Positions 11,959 through 21,163 of a stretch of 64,000 nt of DNA are shown piece by piece; the stretch's first letter is position 1, and the number at the start of each line of letters is the position of its first letter. The notes under the pieces are model-generated. The model ran no database searches. It saw nothing but the letters and a program-made list of their open reading frames with translations, and was not told where the DNA came from. The DNA comes from Bifidobacterium goeldii (lineage in GTDB: Bacteria > Actinomycetota > Actinomycetes > Actinomycetales > Bifidobacteriaceae): positions 186,001 to 250,000 of the forward strand of contig NZ_QXGL01000003.1 of assembly GCF_003951095.1 (NCBI RefSeq). Reading direction: 5' to 3'. A program made the translations under genes and the position numbers.

Positions 11959-13692
11959 ATGATTCGTACCCGTCGCCCCTCGCGCCCATCACGATGCAAT
12001 CGTGAACGCTCCTGGCCGGGTGCTGTTGCATGCTTACTGATGTTCCTTACTATCGTGTGCACAAGCGCAACCATGATGGTACAAAACGTTGGACCACTGA
12101 CCATGCCGGACCCAGACATGCATGTGTTTGCCTCGTGGGCATTGGCTACTGGGCAAAGCCGCAATCCTATTGAGCCTAGAGTTGACCGCAACGGTAATAC
12201 GCTGCGCAAACAGCCAATCACTGGCCCAGTAGCCGTACTTGGCCGCGGCTCGCATATGCGCAACGCGTTGCTTTCAGATATTCTCTATGACGAGGAACAA
12301 CAAATTGTTATTCCGCAGGACAAGGCGCTGACCAAACAGCGGCGTGCGCTCACTGCGGCAATGGCTCAAGACGTGGTTACGGTGCGTTCTGCTCGCGCAA
12401 ATCAGTATTTTCCTATTGCGTATGCGCCACAAGCCACCGGTATTCGACTTGCGTTGTCGAAAAACCTGTCGTTATGGGATGCGCTGACATGGGGGCGTAT
12501 AGCGAATCTCACTACGTTTGTGGCCATATGTTGCATAGCGATTATGTTCGCTGGGCGATGGCGGTGGGCGTTTCTTATTGCTGCTGCTAACCCAATGTCA
12601 GTATTCTGCGCATCGAGTCTCATGGCTGACTCCACACTGATTGCGCTTGGTTTACTGATCGGCTCACTGACTGTATATGCAGCACAGCGCGGGGGAGCCG
12701 GGCGACCGGTGCCAGCACCGATATTGGTAGTAGCTGGACTGGTAACGATTGTGCTGGCTTCAGTCAAAATCGTGTACGTGCCGTTGATTATTCCATTGTT
12801 GTTACTGCCGAACCGAACGGTTATCTGGTGGCGCAAGTTGATGCTTACTGTGAGCGTGCTGGCAGCAGTGAGCGCGTTAGCGTTTTGGTGGTCGCAATAC
12901 CAGTATGTAGCGCCTTCGCCGCGTACTGATCTTGCATGGAATCAACAGTGGATGCTCGCGCACCCGTGGGAAGTAGTGATCACGATCGGTATCAATCTGC
13001 TGATGTATACGTGGCGCGTTCCCTTTGACGAAATGTTCCCTTACCTAGCACCCATCGTGCTCGCATATATACTTACTGGGCGCGGGCAGCGGCATGACGC
13101 AGATATCAATATCAATGCGAGCAATGCAACAGCAGCCCGCGGGCCAGTGGCAACCGCATGGCGATGGCTGACTACACACACGATGACCATCAGTTTGATA
13201 TTGGTGTACGGGCTTTCAATGGGAGCGACGTTTGGTGCGCTCATGCTCACATGGACTAAAGGCTCAACATTCACGCACGGTATTGCGAGTATTGGCGGTT
13301 TTCAGGGCCGATACTTATGGCCGTTACTTGGCATGCTTCCCCTGCCATGGCTCGACGCTGGTATGCACAAGAAGATCGACGATATACGCAAGCCTGCGCA
13401 GTCTGAGTCTTCGGCCGTGACCACAGCGGATGCTGCGCCAACGGCACTTGCAATGCCGACAACGCCTGTAGAAACTGCGGCGCCTGTAGAAACTGCAGAA
13501 GATGAGACATCGTCTCAGTTGGCAACTACAGATCAGCACACGACTCAGCAGCCGGTATCGTCAACAATTCCAGCAGCTAGGCTTGCGGAAAAGCCAGCAG
13601 AACAGCCGTCAAGGAAGTCAGCAGCAAAGCCGGCAAAATCAGCAAACCAGTCGACGCCGCGAAAGAAAAAGAATCGTAAGCGCCGCCGATAA
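11959..13692 (+). CDS. DUF2142 family membrane protein
   Basis: A 577-residue polytopic membrane protein. The first helix (about residues 22-45) is followed by the DPDMHVFASWALATGQ stretch that is characteristic of the DUF2142 family (predicted GT-C-like membrane proteins often near cell-surface polysaccharide genes). An extracytoplasmic loop (about 60-170) and about nine further helices follow. The last 110 residues are a cytoplasmic low-complexity tail rich in Thr/Ala/Gln that ends in a Lys/Arg cluster. The biochemical role of the family is unknown. A glycan-transfer or polymer-related role is inference from topology. The ATG is preceded by AAGGA. The gene ends at a bidirectional terminator shared with glnA. 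Confidence 0.8.
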   Translation: MIRTRRPSRPSRCNRERSWPGAVACLLMFLTIVCTSATMMVQNVGPLTMPDPDMHVFASWALATGQSRNPIEPRVDRNGNTLRKQPITGPVAVLGRGSHMRNALLSDILYDEEQQIVIPQDKALTKQRRALTAAMAQDVVTVRSARANQYFPIAYAPQATGIRLALSKNLSLWDALTWGRIANLTTFVAICCIAIMFAGRWRWAFLIAAANPMSVFCASSLMADSTLIALGLLIGSLTVYAAQRGGAGRPVPAPILVVAGLVTIVLASVKIVYVPLIIPLLLLPNRTVIWWRKLMLTVSVLAAVSALAFWWSQYQYVAPSPRTDLAWNQQWMLAHPWEVVITIGINLLMYTWRVPFDEMFPYLAPIVLAYILTGRGQRHDADININASNATAARGPVATAWRWLTTHTMTISLILVYGLSMGATFGALMLTWTKGSTFTHGIASIGGFQGRYLWPLLGMLPLPWLDAGMHKKIDDIRKPAQSESSAVTTADAAPTALAMPTTPVETAAPVETAEDETSSQLATTDQHTTQQPVSSTIPAARLAEKPAEQPSRKSAAKPAKSANQSTPRKKKNRKRRR

Positions 13693-13731
13693 GACAGTTA
13701 TCAGCAATTTGCTGGCATCTGGCATACACAT

Positions 13732-13769
13732 ATGAAAAACCCTCCGGTATAAGCCGGAGGGTTTTTCAT
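13732..13769. terminator. Bidirectional intrinsic terminator
   Basis: A perfect 16-bp stem (13732-13747 with 13754-13769) has a 6-base loop. It carries an A-run on the left and a T-run on the right, so it works for both converging genes (DUF2142 and glnA). Confidence 0.92.
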
Positions 13770-13800
13770 TCAACTGACAAGCTCTCTACAGAGCCATCTA

Positions 13801-15249
13801 TCAGATGTGGTAGTACAGCTCGTACTCGAGCGGGGTCGGAGCCAGGCGAGCCTGGTCGATTTCGCCGCGCTTGAGGTCAAGCCAAGTCTCGATCAGATCG
13901 TCGGTGAACACGTCGCCAGCGGTCAGGAAGTCGTGATCCTCTTCCAGAGCGTTCAGAGCTTCGGCGAGGGAGCCTGGCACCTGCTTGATGCCAGCGTGCT
14001 CTTCCGGAGGCAGCTCGTAGAGGTCCTTGTCGACCGGCTCCGGAGGCTCGATGTGGTTCAGGATACCGTCCAGGCCAGCCATCATCTGCGCGGAGAACGC
14101 GAGGAACGGGTTGGAGGACGGATCCGGAGCACGGAACTCGATACGCTTGGAAGCCGGGGAGGTGCCAGCCAGCGGGATACGGATGGCGGCAGAACGGTTA
14201 CGAGCGGAGTACACCAGGGAGACCGGAGCTTCGAAGCCCGGGACCAGACGGTGGTAAGAGTTCAGCGACGGGTTCGTGAACGCAACCACGGAGGAAGCGT
14301 GCTTGATCAGACCGCCGATGTACCAGCGAGCGATGTTGGACAGACCACCGTAGCCCTGCTCATCGTAGAACAGCGGCTTGCCGTCCTTCCACAGGGACTG
14401 GTGGCAGTGCATACCAGTGCCGTTATCGCCAGCGATCGGCTTCGGCATGAAGGTCACGGACTTGCCAGCCAGAGCAGCAGTCTCATGCACCACGTACTTG
14501 TACTTCATCAGATCATCGCCAGCGTGCTGCAGCGTGTTGAAGCGGTAGTTGATTTCCTGCTGGCCAGCGCCTGCCACCTCGTGGTGAGAACGCTCGAGCT
14601 GCAGGCCGACCTTCTGCAGGTTGGCAACCATGTCGTCGCGCAGATCCTGGTAGTGATCGCACGGCGGAACCGGGAAGTAACCCTTCTTCACGCGGTTCTT
14701 GAAGCCGAGGTTCGGGGTGCCGTCCTCTTCAGTGTCAACACCGGAGTTCCACGGAGCTTCGATGGAGTCCACCTCGTAGAAGGAACGCTGCATGGAGTTC
14801 TCGTAGCGAACCTTGTCGAAGATGAAGAACTCAGCCTCAGGTGCGAAGGAAGCGGTATCAGCCACGCCAGTGGACTTCAGGTACGCTTCAGCCTTGCCAG
14901 CAACCTGACGAGGATCACGAGAGTACGGCTCGTCGGTCAGCGGGTCGACGATGGAGAACGCCACGTCGAGGGTCTTGTGCTTACGGAACGGATCGACGAA
15001 GGCGGTCGTGACGTCCGGGATCAGCTTCATATCAGACTCGTTGATGGCCTGGAAGCCCTGGACGGAAGAACCATCGAACGGCATACCATCAGTGAAGGCG
15101 CTGTCGAGGAACTCGCTGGCCGGAACGGTGAAGTGCTGCTGCACGCCGATCAGGTCGGTGAAGCGCACGGAGACGTATTCGATGCCCTCCTTGTTAATCA
15201 GGGCTTCGACCTCTTCAGGCGTGTGGGCGAAAATCTTATTCTCTGCCAC
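13801..15249 (-). CDS. glnA: Type I glutamine synthetase
   Basis: Makes glutamine from glutamate, ammonia and ATP, the main entry of nitrogen into metabolism; forms dodecamers in the cytoplasm. The N-terminal beta-grasp sequence ([15 protein letters not shown]) and the ATP-site motif [11 protein letters not shown] are visible. So are the [17 protein letters not shown] loop and a Tyr in KDLYELPPE, the place of the regulatory adenylylation site. Start choice: the GTG at 15249 has AAAGGAG six bases upstream, better placed than the ATG six codons earlier, which gives 482 residues. Strongly biased codons with few rare ones suggest high expression. It has its own promoter region and is insulated from upstream genes by a terminator at about 15.5 kb. 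Confidence 0.97.
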   Translation of the reverse strand: MAENKIFAHTPEEVEALINKEGIEYVSVRFTDLIGVQQHFTVPASEFLDSAFTDGMPFDGSSVQGFQAINESDMKLIPDVTTAFVDPFRKHKTLDVAFSIVDPLTDEPYSRDPRQVAGKAEAYLKSTGVADTASFAPEAEFFIFDKVRYENSMQRSFYEVDSIEAPWNSGVDTEEDGTPNLGFKNRVKKGYFPVPPCDHYQDLRDDMVANLQKVGLQLERSHHEVAGAGQQEINYRFNTLQHAGDDLMKYKYVVHETAALAGKSVTFMPKPIAGDNGTGMHCHQSLWKDGKPLFYDEQGYGGLSNIARWYIGGLIKHASSVVAFTNPSLNSYHRLVPGFEAPVSLVYSARNRSAAIRIPLAGTSPASKRIEFRAPDPSSNPFLAFSAQMMAGLDGILNHIEPPEPVDKDLYELPPEEHAGIKQVPGSLAEALNALEEDHDFLTAGDVFTDDLIETWLDLKRGEIDQARLAPTPLEYELYYHI

Positions 15250-15512
15250 GATCGCTCCTTTGTTCATGAGAACTTGTTGTGAGAACTTACAGAAGGTAAG
15301 TCTAGAAACACGAGTTTCGCCCGCTCGTCACTTCGGTTACGAAAATGTTTCGAAATAACAAAATTCGAGTCAAATCGGCGATTTTCCAAGGATAGTAATT
15401 GTTCAGTTTCAATGTGCAAGAACGATTACGTATCACGTTGTGGACTTGCCAAGACGATAACAAACGTTTCAAACAGGTGATAAGTGCGCGTGAAACATCG
15501 TGCATGGAGCAT
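15250..15512 (-). promoter_or_regulatory. glnA leader and promoter region
   Basis: The 350-base gap between glnA and the DUF4191 gene holds no open gene. On the minus strand a TTGCAC hexamer (15419-15414) is separated by 16 bases from TACTAT (15397-15392), a plausible sigma-70-type promoter. This would give a leader of about 140 nt. Nearer the gene are two direct copies of AAGTTCTCA (minus strand, near 15288 and 15274). An inverted repeat ACTTAC-N5-GTAAGT sits at 15286-15302. These could be regulator or RNA-level sites; which protein binds is unknown. Confidence 0.4.
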
Positions 15513-15546
15513 AAAAAATCCCGTCGGGGGAGTACCCGACGGGATT
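15513..15546 (-). terminator. Intrinsic terminator after the DUF4191 gene
   Basis: A 12-bp GC-rich stem (15517-15528 with 15535-15546) and 6-base loop are followed on the minus strand by six T residues. It separates the DUF4191 transcript from glnA. Confidence 0.9.
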
Positions 15547-15600
15547 GCACGAACAGACGCTACAATCAGCGGCCGCACGGTGACATAACGCGTCCGCTAA

Positions 15601-16392
15601 TCAGCGACCGCGCATGGCACGACGGCTGACACGCTGCGGATGAGAAGGATCAATACCCTTAGGAATGCCCATACCGCTCTTCGTCTGCAGCGTGCGCAGA
15701 CGACCATTGAGCTGTTCAAGTTCAGCCTTGGTGAGAATGAAACGCACGCGAGGATGAATCGTCGCCATGAACTTATTCTTGTGGTTGCTCGGATGGTATG
15801 CCTTGCACTTGACTACAGCGCGACGCACATCCTTCAAGCGCACCTGATTGGCACCAGTACCCACCATGATGCGGTATACAGGAATCTGCGAGCCAGCGGT
15901 CACGCTCTTAATGCTCTGCTCCTGACGATCCATTGCCTTCTTCACGCGACCGTAGTCACCTTCACCCAGCAGATACACGCCGTTGTAGCCGGTACCGCGC
16001 CAAATCGCATCCTTGGTACGCGGATCAATCCACACTGGCTGCTCAGGAAACTCAAAACCAGCCTTGTTGATATTGCGCAGTACGCTCACAGCAGCACCCG
16101 GCTTGCCTTCAAGCTGACGGTAACCAACACGATCAGCGCGGCGAGTCAGCATAATCGTTGCCAGCAGCACGCCGATCATGACACCCAGGATCATCAGGAA
16201 GATCCAGTTGAGCACCGACCAGTGGAACACCAGTCCGAGCACAATAAACACCACCACCGGTAGCAGGAATGCGCCGGCAAGCAGCCACGGCAGGCTCTTG
16301 TCTTCCTTGTGGGTGTACTTGAAGATCTGGATGATCTGTTTGATCGTGCTCTGCTTCTTGGGCTTTGCGCTCTTGTCGTCCTTACCTGCCAT
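15601..16392 (-). CDS. DUF4191 family membrane protein
   Basis: About 263 residues. A Lys-rich cytoplasmic N-terminus leads into two adjacent transmembrane helices (roughly residues 35-80). A soluble C-terminal domain of about 170 residues follows, ending in an Arg-rich tail. This layout and the sequence around GAAVSVLRNINKAGFEFPEQ and AIWRGTGYNGVYLLGEG match the actinobacterial DUF4191 family, whose function is unknown. Start choice: the ATG at 16392 is preceded by GAGGAAG, whereas the upstream in-frame ATG at 16422 has no ribosome binding site. The gene lies between lpd and glnA, a neighbourhood also seen in other actinobacteria. Confidence 0.82.
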   Translation of the reverse strand: MAGKDDKSAKPKKQSTIKQIIQIFKYTHKEDKSLPWLLAGAFLLPVVVFIVLGLVFHWSVLNWIFLMILGVMIGVLLATIMLTRRADRVGYRQLEGKPGAAVSVLRNINKAGFEFPEQPVWIDPRTKDAIWRGTGYNGVYLLGEGDYGRVKKAMDRQEQSIKSVTAGSQIPVYRIMVGTGANQVRLKDVRRAVVKCKAYHPSNHKNKFMATIHPRVRFILTKAELEQLNGRLRTLQTKSGMGIPKGIDPSHPQRVSRRAMRGR

Positions 16393-16501
16393 CAACTTCC
16401 TCGCTTGGTTTCGGGTGAACACACTGAGCCAACAGTCTACCAGCAGAGCTGGTCCATACCAGTCAGCGGCGTGGTCGGTATCACCGTGCTTGCATATTCA
16501 A

Positions 16502-18016
16502 CTAGCGCGTATGCAATGGTCGACCATCAGCTTTCAGCAGCGCCTCGCCCAGCGTCTCACTAAATGTGGGATGCGGGTGCACCAATCGCGCTGCCTCATG
16601 CAACGGCACATGGTTGCCAACCAGCTGCTCAGCCTCAGCAATCAGATCAGACGCGAGCGGCGAGACGATGTGCACACCCAACACGACAGGCGTGTCCGGC
16701 ATGGCAGCGTATTCACCGGAGACGATAGACAGCGAGCCAGCAGAACCAGACATGAGCATGCGCGCATTGCCAAGCATCGGGTAGACGGTTTCACTCACGT
16801 TGACCAGATCATCACGTAACTGTGCCTGATCGAGTGTTAAGCCCACGCTGGCAGCCTCGGGGGATGAGAATACGACTTGCGGCACGGTCGTATCATCTAC
16901 TGGCTTGGACTTGATGTCGGCAATGGATTCAGCCACAGTAATACCCTGTTCGAATGCGCGGTGTGCAAGCGCAGGACCCTCGGTAATATCACCAACTGCC
17001 CATATGCCAGGCACGTTCGTGCGCCCGTACGGGTCAGTGACCACCATGCCGCTGGCGTCAAGGCGAATACCAGCCTGTGCAAACCATGGCAGATCAGTGA
17101 TTGGATCTCGCCCGATAGCTGCCAGTGCTAGCTCACCCCAAACGGTCTGTTCGCCATCTACGCCGTCGCACGTGTAGTGAACTGTTGCGCCGAGATTGAC
17201 ACCCGTATCAATACGTGTGACATGACTGTGCGTGACAATCTTGATCCCGTGCCGTTTGAGCTCGCGTGTCAGCGTGATGGATGCGCGACGATCCCAGCCG
17301 GAAAGCACACGGTCTTTACGAATGAGCAGTGTAACGTCAGTGCCAGCTGTCGCCCACATCGACGCGAATTCGAGCGCAATAGCTCCCGAGCCGATGATGA
17401 CAGCACTGGCAGGAAACTCATCAATAGTTAACGCCTGCGTTGAATCGATCAGCGCTCCCTGGAAGGCGATATGAGGAAGCGGGCGCGGGCGGGATCCAGT
17501 AGCTACAACAATATCGGGCGCGGTTACCGTCACCGTATTATCCAAGGGCTCAGGCACGTCAGCCTTAATAAATCGTGTTACAGGGCAGGCTGTGATAGTA
17601 ACCTCATGCATGGGGCGAGCGCTCTGCGGCGAAGAATCATCATTCTGTACGTTCAAAGTTCGCAGCGCAACCGCTTCGCCTCGATACACCGTGATTGCAC
17701 GATGTGCGATCAGACCAGCAAGTCCCTTGGTCATGGTATCAACGATATGTTCGCGATAGTCACGAAGCCGACCGAAATCAATACCATTAACGGATGCGTT
17801 CACACCCAGTTGTGCAGCGCGGCGCACAGTATCGATGGTATGAGTCGCGGTGATGAGTGCTTTAGACGGGATGCACCCGCGGTTGAGACACGTGCCGCCT
17901 AGCGTTGTATCGCGTTCGATTAACGCCACTCGTTTGCCGAGCTGAGCGGCACGCAGCGCAGTCGAATAGCCGCCCGGGCCAGCGCCGATAATAGCAATAT
18001 CAAAATGTTGCACCAT
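16502..18016 (-). CDS. lpd: Dihydrolipoyl dehydrogenase-like flavoprotein
   Basis: An FAD-dependent disulfide oxidoreductase of 504 residues. It has the N-terminal FAD motif GAGPGGYSTA (residues 11-20) and the redox pair in GGTCLNRGCIPSK (Cys43, Cys48). A second Rossmann motif (IGSGAIALEFASMW) binds NAD, GIWAVGDI is the flavin-contact motif, and the C-terminal HPHPTFSE holds the catalytic His. In classical metabolism this is the E3 of pyruvate, oxoglutarate or glycine-cleavage complexes. None of their other subunits is in this window, and bifidobacteria ferment through the fructose-6-phosphate shunt, so its partner is unclear. The ATG has an AAAGGAG ribosome binding site. Transcribed in the same direction as DUF4191 and glnA. 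Confidence 0.92.
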   Translation of the reverse strand: MVQHFDIAIIGAGPGGYSTALRAAQLGKRVALIERDTTLGGTCLNRGCIPSKALITATHTIDTVRRAAQLGVNASVNGIDFGRLRDYREHIVDTMTKGLAGLIAHRAITVYRGEAVALRTLNVQNDDSSPQSARPMHEVTITACPVTRFIKADVPEPLDNTVTVTAPDIVVATGSRPRPLPHIAFQGALIDSTQALTIDEFPASAVIIGSGAIALEFASMWATAGTDVTLLIRKDRVLSGWDRRASITLTRELKRHGIKIVTHSHVTRIDTGVNLGATVHYTCDGVDGEQTVWGELALAAIGRDPITDLPWFAQAGIRLDASGMVVTDPYGRTNVPGIWAVGDITEGPALAHRAFEQGITVAESIADIKSKPVDDTTVPQVVFSSPEAASVGLTLDQAQLRDDLVNVSETVYPMLGNARMLMSGSAGSLSIVSGEYAAMPDTPVVLGVHIVSPLASDLIAEAEQLVGNHVPLHEAARLVHPHPTFSETLGEALLKADGRPLHTR

Positions 18017-18100
18017 GCTGTCTCCTTTGCAAGCAATGGTAAACGCGCATCCATGTTACGCATCATGAACAATGAACCGTGCAAAACAAACCGTACAAAC

Positions 18101-18124
18101 AAAAAGGCTCCCATATGGGAGCCT
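18101..18124 (-). terminator. Intrinsic terminator after the DUF3043 gene
   Basis: A perfect 20-base palindrome (18105-18124, AGGCTCCCATATGGGAGCCT) is followed on the minus strand by five T residues, just after the stop of the DUF3043 gene. Confidence 0.88.
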
Positions 18125-18132
18125 AGAAAAAC

Positions 18133-18747
18133 TCAGTTGGGGTAGTTACCACGCTTCGGATCGCGAGGCTTCGGCAGCCTCCAGCGGCGCATCTGAATGG
18201 AACGACTCCACGCATACGACGCTGAGCGCGAACCCTTAGCAACAGCCTGCTCACCAAACTTGGCAACCAGCTTCTTCTTAAGCTTGCGCCACATGATCGC
18301 CACATCAATGATCACTGCAAACAAGTACACGTACAGCAGAATCATCAACGGCAGTGACAGCTGCGGCCACAGCGAAGTCACCAGAATCGAACCGATCAGG
18401 ATAATAAACGCTACTGGCACAAAGAATTCGCCCAAGTTGAAACGAGCGTCAACATAATCGCGAATGTACACGCGCCACGGCAGACGCTCCACCTTCGGCA
18501 TATGGTTAATGTCGCCGGTGCGCATTGCCTCATATTCTTGATCTTCGCGCTTGCGCATACGCTCCTTAGCAGCCTTTGCGCTCGCCTTACGATCTACAGG
18601 CACCAGCGGACGCAACGACTGCGCCTGCGCTTGCTTCATCTTCGGGGTCGGACGGCCCTTACGGCCACTCGGATCAGCCTTCTTCGGCTCCTCCTCGGGC
18701 TTTTGAGCCTCTTCCTTATTCTTCAACGGGTTGCTTGTCATGGTCAT
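18133..18747 (-). CDS. DUF3043 family membrane protein
   Basis: A protein of 204 residues. A highly charged N-terminal third (Lys/Glu/Pro-rich, about 1-70) precedes two transmembrane helices (about residues 108-128 and 132-152), and an Arg/Lys-rich cytoplasmic tail ends in RDPKRGNYPN. The arrangement and the central stretch LPWRVYIRDYVDARFNLGEF match the actinobacterial DUF3043 family, which has no known function. Two ATG codons lie two codons apart at 18747 and 18741, neither with a strong ribosome binding site. The gene is divergent from the M20 dipeptidase and ends at an intrinsic terminator. Confidence 0.82.
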   Translation of the reverse strand: MTMTSNPLKNKEEAQKPEEEPKKADPSGRKGRPTPKMKQAQAQSLRPLVPVDRKASAKAAKERMRKREDQEYEAMRTGDINHMPKVERLPWRVYIRDYVDARFNLGEFFVPVAFIILIGSILVTSLWPQLSLPLMILLYVYLFAVIIDVAIMWRKLKKKLVAKFGEQAVAKGSRSASYAWSRSIQMRRWRLPKPRDPKRGNYPN

Positions 18748-18875
18748 TCACACTACGGCCACGCCTCGACGCCTACAGTTGGCGCCCGACCGTTACAATG
18801 CTGCTCAGAGGCGATCTTCCCGGTGAGGAAGCATCGCGCAATGGTGTAGCCGCAATACTCACGCAAAGGAGAAGC

Positions 18876-20240
18876 ATGTCCGAATACACCGATGTTATTC
18901 GCGAGCGCGTTGAAGCAGACTGGAATCGCATTGTCGATCTGTTGTCGCGCAAAATCGCATTACGCTCAGTTTCTGCTGAAGGCATTACCGGCGAGCATAT
19001 GAAGCGTTCTGCCGAGTTTGTTGCCGATGAGCTGCGCGAAGTTGGTATTGATACGCGCGTTGTTCAGTCGCATAACCCGGATGGTACGCCGGGCGCTTGG
19101 GAAGTAGTTGGTTCGCGCATGGTTGATCCGAATGCGCCGACAGTGCTCTTGTACGCGCATCACGACGTGCAGCCAGTGCCGGACGCTTCCGCATGGGATA
19201 CGGACCCGTTTGTTGGCACTGAAATCGATGGTCGACTCTACGGCCGTGGCTCGGCTGATGATGGCGGTGGTATTGCTATTCACTCCGGCGCGCTCAAAGC
19301 GTTGGGTGATGATCTGAAGGTGAACGTGAAAGTGTTCATCGAAGGCGAAGAAGAAATGGGTTCGCCCAGCTTCATTCCATTCATCGAAGAACACGCTAGC
19401 GAATTTGAATCTGACGTGATTATTGTTGCTGATTCCGGCAACTGGTCTGCGGATATTCCGTCGCTGACCACCTCTCTGCGCGGCAACACGTGCGTGGATG
19501 TGACGGTGCGCGCACTGACTCACCCTGTGCATTCTGGCCAGTATGGTGGCCCGATTCTCGACGCGAACACGCTCGCGGCGATGCTGATTGCTTCCATGTA
19601 CGACGCGAACGGTGACCTTGCAGTGCCGGGCGTCGCTGCCGAAGAGCCAATTGGTGGTTTGCAGCGTGATCTTGATGAAGCAAATGTGCGCGCTGACGCT
19701 GGCATTGTAGACACCTATCGTCTTGCGGGCACTGGTTCGCTTGCCTCCCGCCTGTGGACCAAGCCGAGCATGACGGTGATCGGTTTCGACGCTCACCCGG
19801 TTGAAGGCTCCTTCAACGTTATTGCCCCCGAAACCCGCTTCCGCCTGTCACTGCGTACCGCGCCAAACCAGCGCCCAGAGGACGCGCAGAACGCGCTCGC
19901 TGAATTCCTGACCACGCACGCACCGTTCGGTGCCGAAGTTGAGGTAAACAAGCTGGAAAACGGCATGGGTTGGGCGATGGACCCGAATGCGGTTGCGGTG
20001 AAGGATGCGCTCGAAGCCATGCAGGAAGCATTCGGTGTCGCGCCGATTAACAAGGGCGAGGGCGGCTCAATCCCGTTCATTCCCGAACTGCAGCGTATCT
20101 TCCCCGCCGCGCAGGTACTGGTTACCGGCCCGGAGGATCCGAAGGCGAACGCACACAGTCCGAACGAGTCCATCTCACTGTCTGGACTGAAGAACAATGT
20201 GATCACTGAAGCACTGCTGCTCGCCAAACTGGGCAAGTAA
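18876..20240 (+). CDS. M20 family dipeptidase
   Basis: A cytosolic metallopeptidase of 454 residues that cleaves dipeptides or short peptides, using two metal ions. Metal and catalytic motifs are in place: HHDVQPVP, GRGSADDGGG (bridging Asp) and EGEEEMGSP (general-base Glu pair). A dimerisation domain with the typical VTVRALTHPVHSGQYGG entry follows. The start is the ATG at 18876, with AAAGGAG seven bases upstream. The longer open frame from 18576 lacks a ribosome binding site and overlaps the divergent neighbour's coding region. The gene is closed by an intrinsic terminator and appears monocistronic. The exact substrate (general dipeptide or carnosine-like) cannot be told. Confidence 0.93.
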   Translation: MSEYTDVIRERVEADWNRIVDLLSRKIALRSVSAEGITGEHMKRSAEFVADELREVGIDTRVVQSHNPDGTPGAWEVVGSRMVDPNAPTVLLYAHHDVQPVPDASAWDTDPFVGTEIDGRLYGRGSADDGGGIAIHSGALKALGDDLKVNVKVFIEGEEEMGSPSFIPFIEEHASEFESDVIIVADSGNWSADIPSLTTSLRGNTCVDVTVRALTHPVHSGQYGGPILDANTLAAMLIASMYDANGDLAVPGVAAEEPIGGLQRDLDEANVRADAGIVDTYRLAGTGSLASRLWTKPSMTVIGFDAHPVEGSFNVIAPETRFRLSLRTAPNQRPEDAQNALAEFLTTHAPFGAEVEVNKLENGMGWAMDPNAVAVKDALEAMQEAFGVAPINKGEGGSIPFIPELQRIFPAAQVLVTGPEDPKANAHSPNESISLSGLKNNVITEALLLAKLGK

Positions 20241-20306
20241 AGCGCACAGACAGGGAAAGACAAGGAAAACTCAAGAGTTCTTGCTTTTCTATGTGTGCTG
20301 AATAAT

Positions 20307-20350
20307 AAGCCGCCGTCGAAACTGGTATTGCCTTTGACGGCGGCTTGCTT
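20307..20350 (+). terminator. Intrinsic terminator after the dipeptidase gene
   Basis: An 11-bp stem (20307-20317 with 20336-20346) with an 18-base loop, followed by a short T-rich stretch. It separates the dipeptidase from the thiamine operon. Confidence 0.75.
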
Positions 20351-20361
20351 TATAGTCGGGG

Positions 20362-20455
20362 AGTTGACACGGGAGCTGCCGATCAGGGCGGCTGAGAGGA
20401 GACATTTCGTCTCGACCGATAGGACGTGACCGGGTAATGCCGTAGCCACGGAATT
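20362..20455 (+). ncRNA. TPP riboswitch (THI element)
   Basis: The conserved THI-box features occur in order. GGGAGC is at 20371-20376, CTGAGAGG follows near 20392, a P3-type hairpin (GAGACATTTCGTCTC) comes next, then GACCG, and finally CGGGTAATGCCG with the closing CCACGGA near 20447. The element lies about 80 bases upstream of the YkoE-type transporter gene, as expected for repression of vitamin uptake by thiamine pyrophosphate. A possible switch helix is CACGGG (20368-20373) pairing with CCCGTG (20470-20475), which would compete with the P1 stem. That part is inference. Confidence 0.92.
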
Positions 20456-20533
20456 GTCGCTCTTACCTACCCGTGCCTGAACCAATCCGCGGGAAGCATT
20501 CATTTCTCGCGCACTGAGAAGAAGGGCACTTAC

Positions 20534-21160
20534 ATGGCACAAGCTGCTGCCAAAGCTAACTACAAGTGGCGCGTTGTGGATATCGTCGTCGCCTCTATCA
20601 TCGCTGTTGCATCCGGTGTGATTTTCGCTGGATGGGATCTTATCTACAAGATTCCGACCACTGCTCTGGACGCATTGCTTCCTGGTTTTAGCGGTCTGGT
20701 CTGCGCATTCTGGCTGTTTGCTGGCCCGCTGGCTGCGGTGATCGTGCGCAAGCCTGGTGCTGCAATTTATGCCGAACTGATTGCGGCGTGCATCGAATAC
20801 ATCATCGGTGCTGGTGGCGTGTTCGGTATCAGCGGTTCCATCATCATCGGCCTCGTTCAGGGTGTATTCGCTGAAATCATCTTTGCTGCTGTGCGCTACC
20901 GCAAGTGGAACCCGCTGACCGTCACCCTGTCTGGTGCGCTCGCAGGTCTTGGTAACTACCTGTATGAGTTCTCTCCGGTGGGTGGCTACGTTGGTACTGA
21001 AGGCGGCTATTTCGGCGCATACGGTTTGGGCTACCTGATCTCCACGGTGATTTCGGGCGCGGTAATCGCTGGTATCCTCATGTGGTTCGTACAGCGCGCG
21101 ATTGCTGCCACTGGCGTGCTGGATCGTTTCGAATCAGGTCGAACGAAAGCGCTGGTCTGA
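20534..21160 (+). CDS. ykoE: ECF transporter substrate-binding membrane protein YkoE
   Basis: A 208-residue S-component of an energy-coupling factor transporter, with about five or six hydrophobic helices and short loops. The sequence from WRVVDIVVASIIAVASGVIF through IFAGWDLIY matches the YkoE family, which takes up thiamine or its hydroxymethylpyrimidine precursor. Support from context is strong: a TPP riboswitch lies directly upstream and the energising ATPase (ykoD) and T-component (ykoC) lie directly downstream. The ATG follows AGAAGGGCACTTAC. It acts in the cytoplasmic membrane with the next two gene products. Confidence 0.92.
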   Translation: MAQAAAKANYKWRVVDIVVASIIAVASGVIFAGWDLIYKIPTTALDALLPGFSGLVCAFWLFAGPLAAVIVRKPGAAIYAELIAACIEYIIGAGGVFGISGSIIIGLVQGVFAEIIFAAVRYRKWNPLTVTLSGALAGLGNYLYEFSPVGGYVGTEGGYFGAYGLGYLISTVISGAVIAGILMWFVQRAIAATGVLDRFESGRTKALV

Positions 21161-21163
21161 TCG

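Noticed and set aside
13807..15282. 491-codon open frame on the plus strand
   Set aside because: It is the reverse complement of glnA. Strong GC-biased codons there leave the opposite strand open, and it has no ribosome binding site or recognisable domain.
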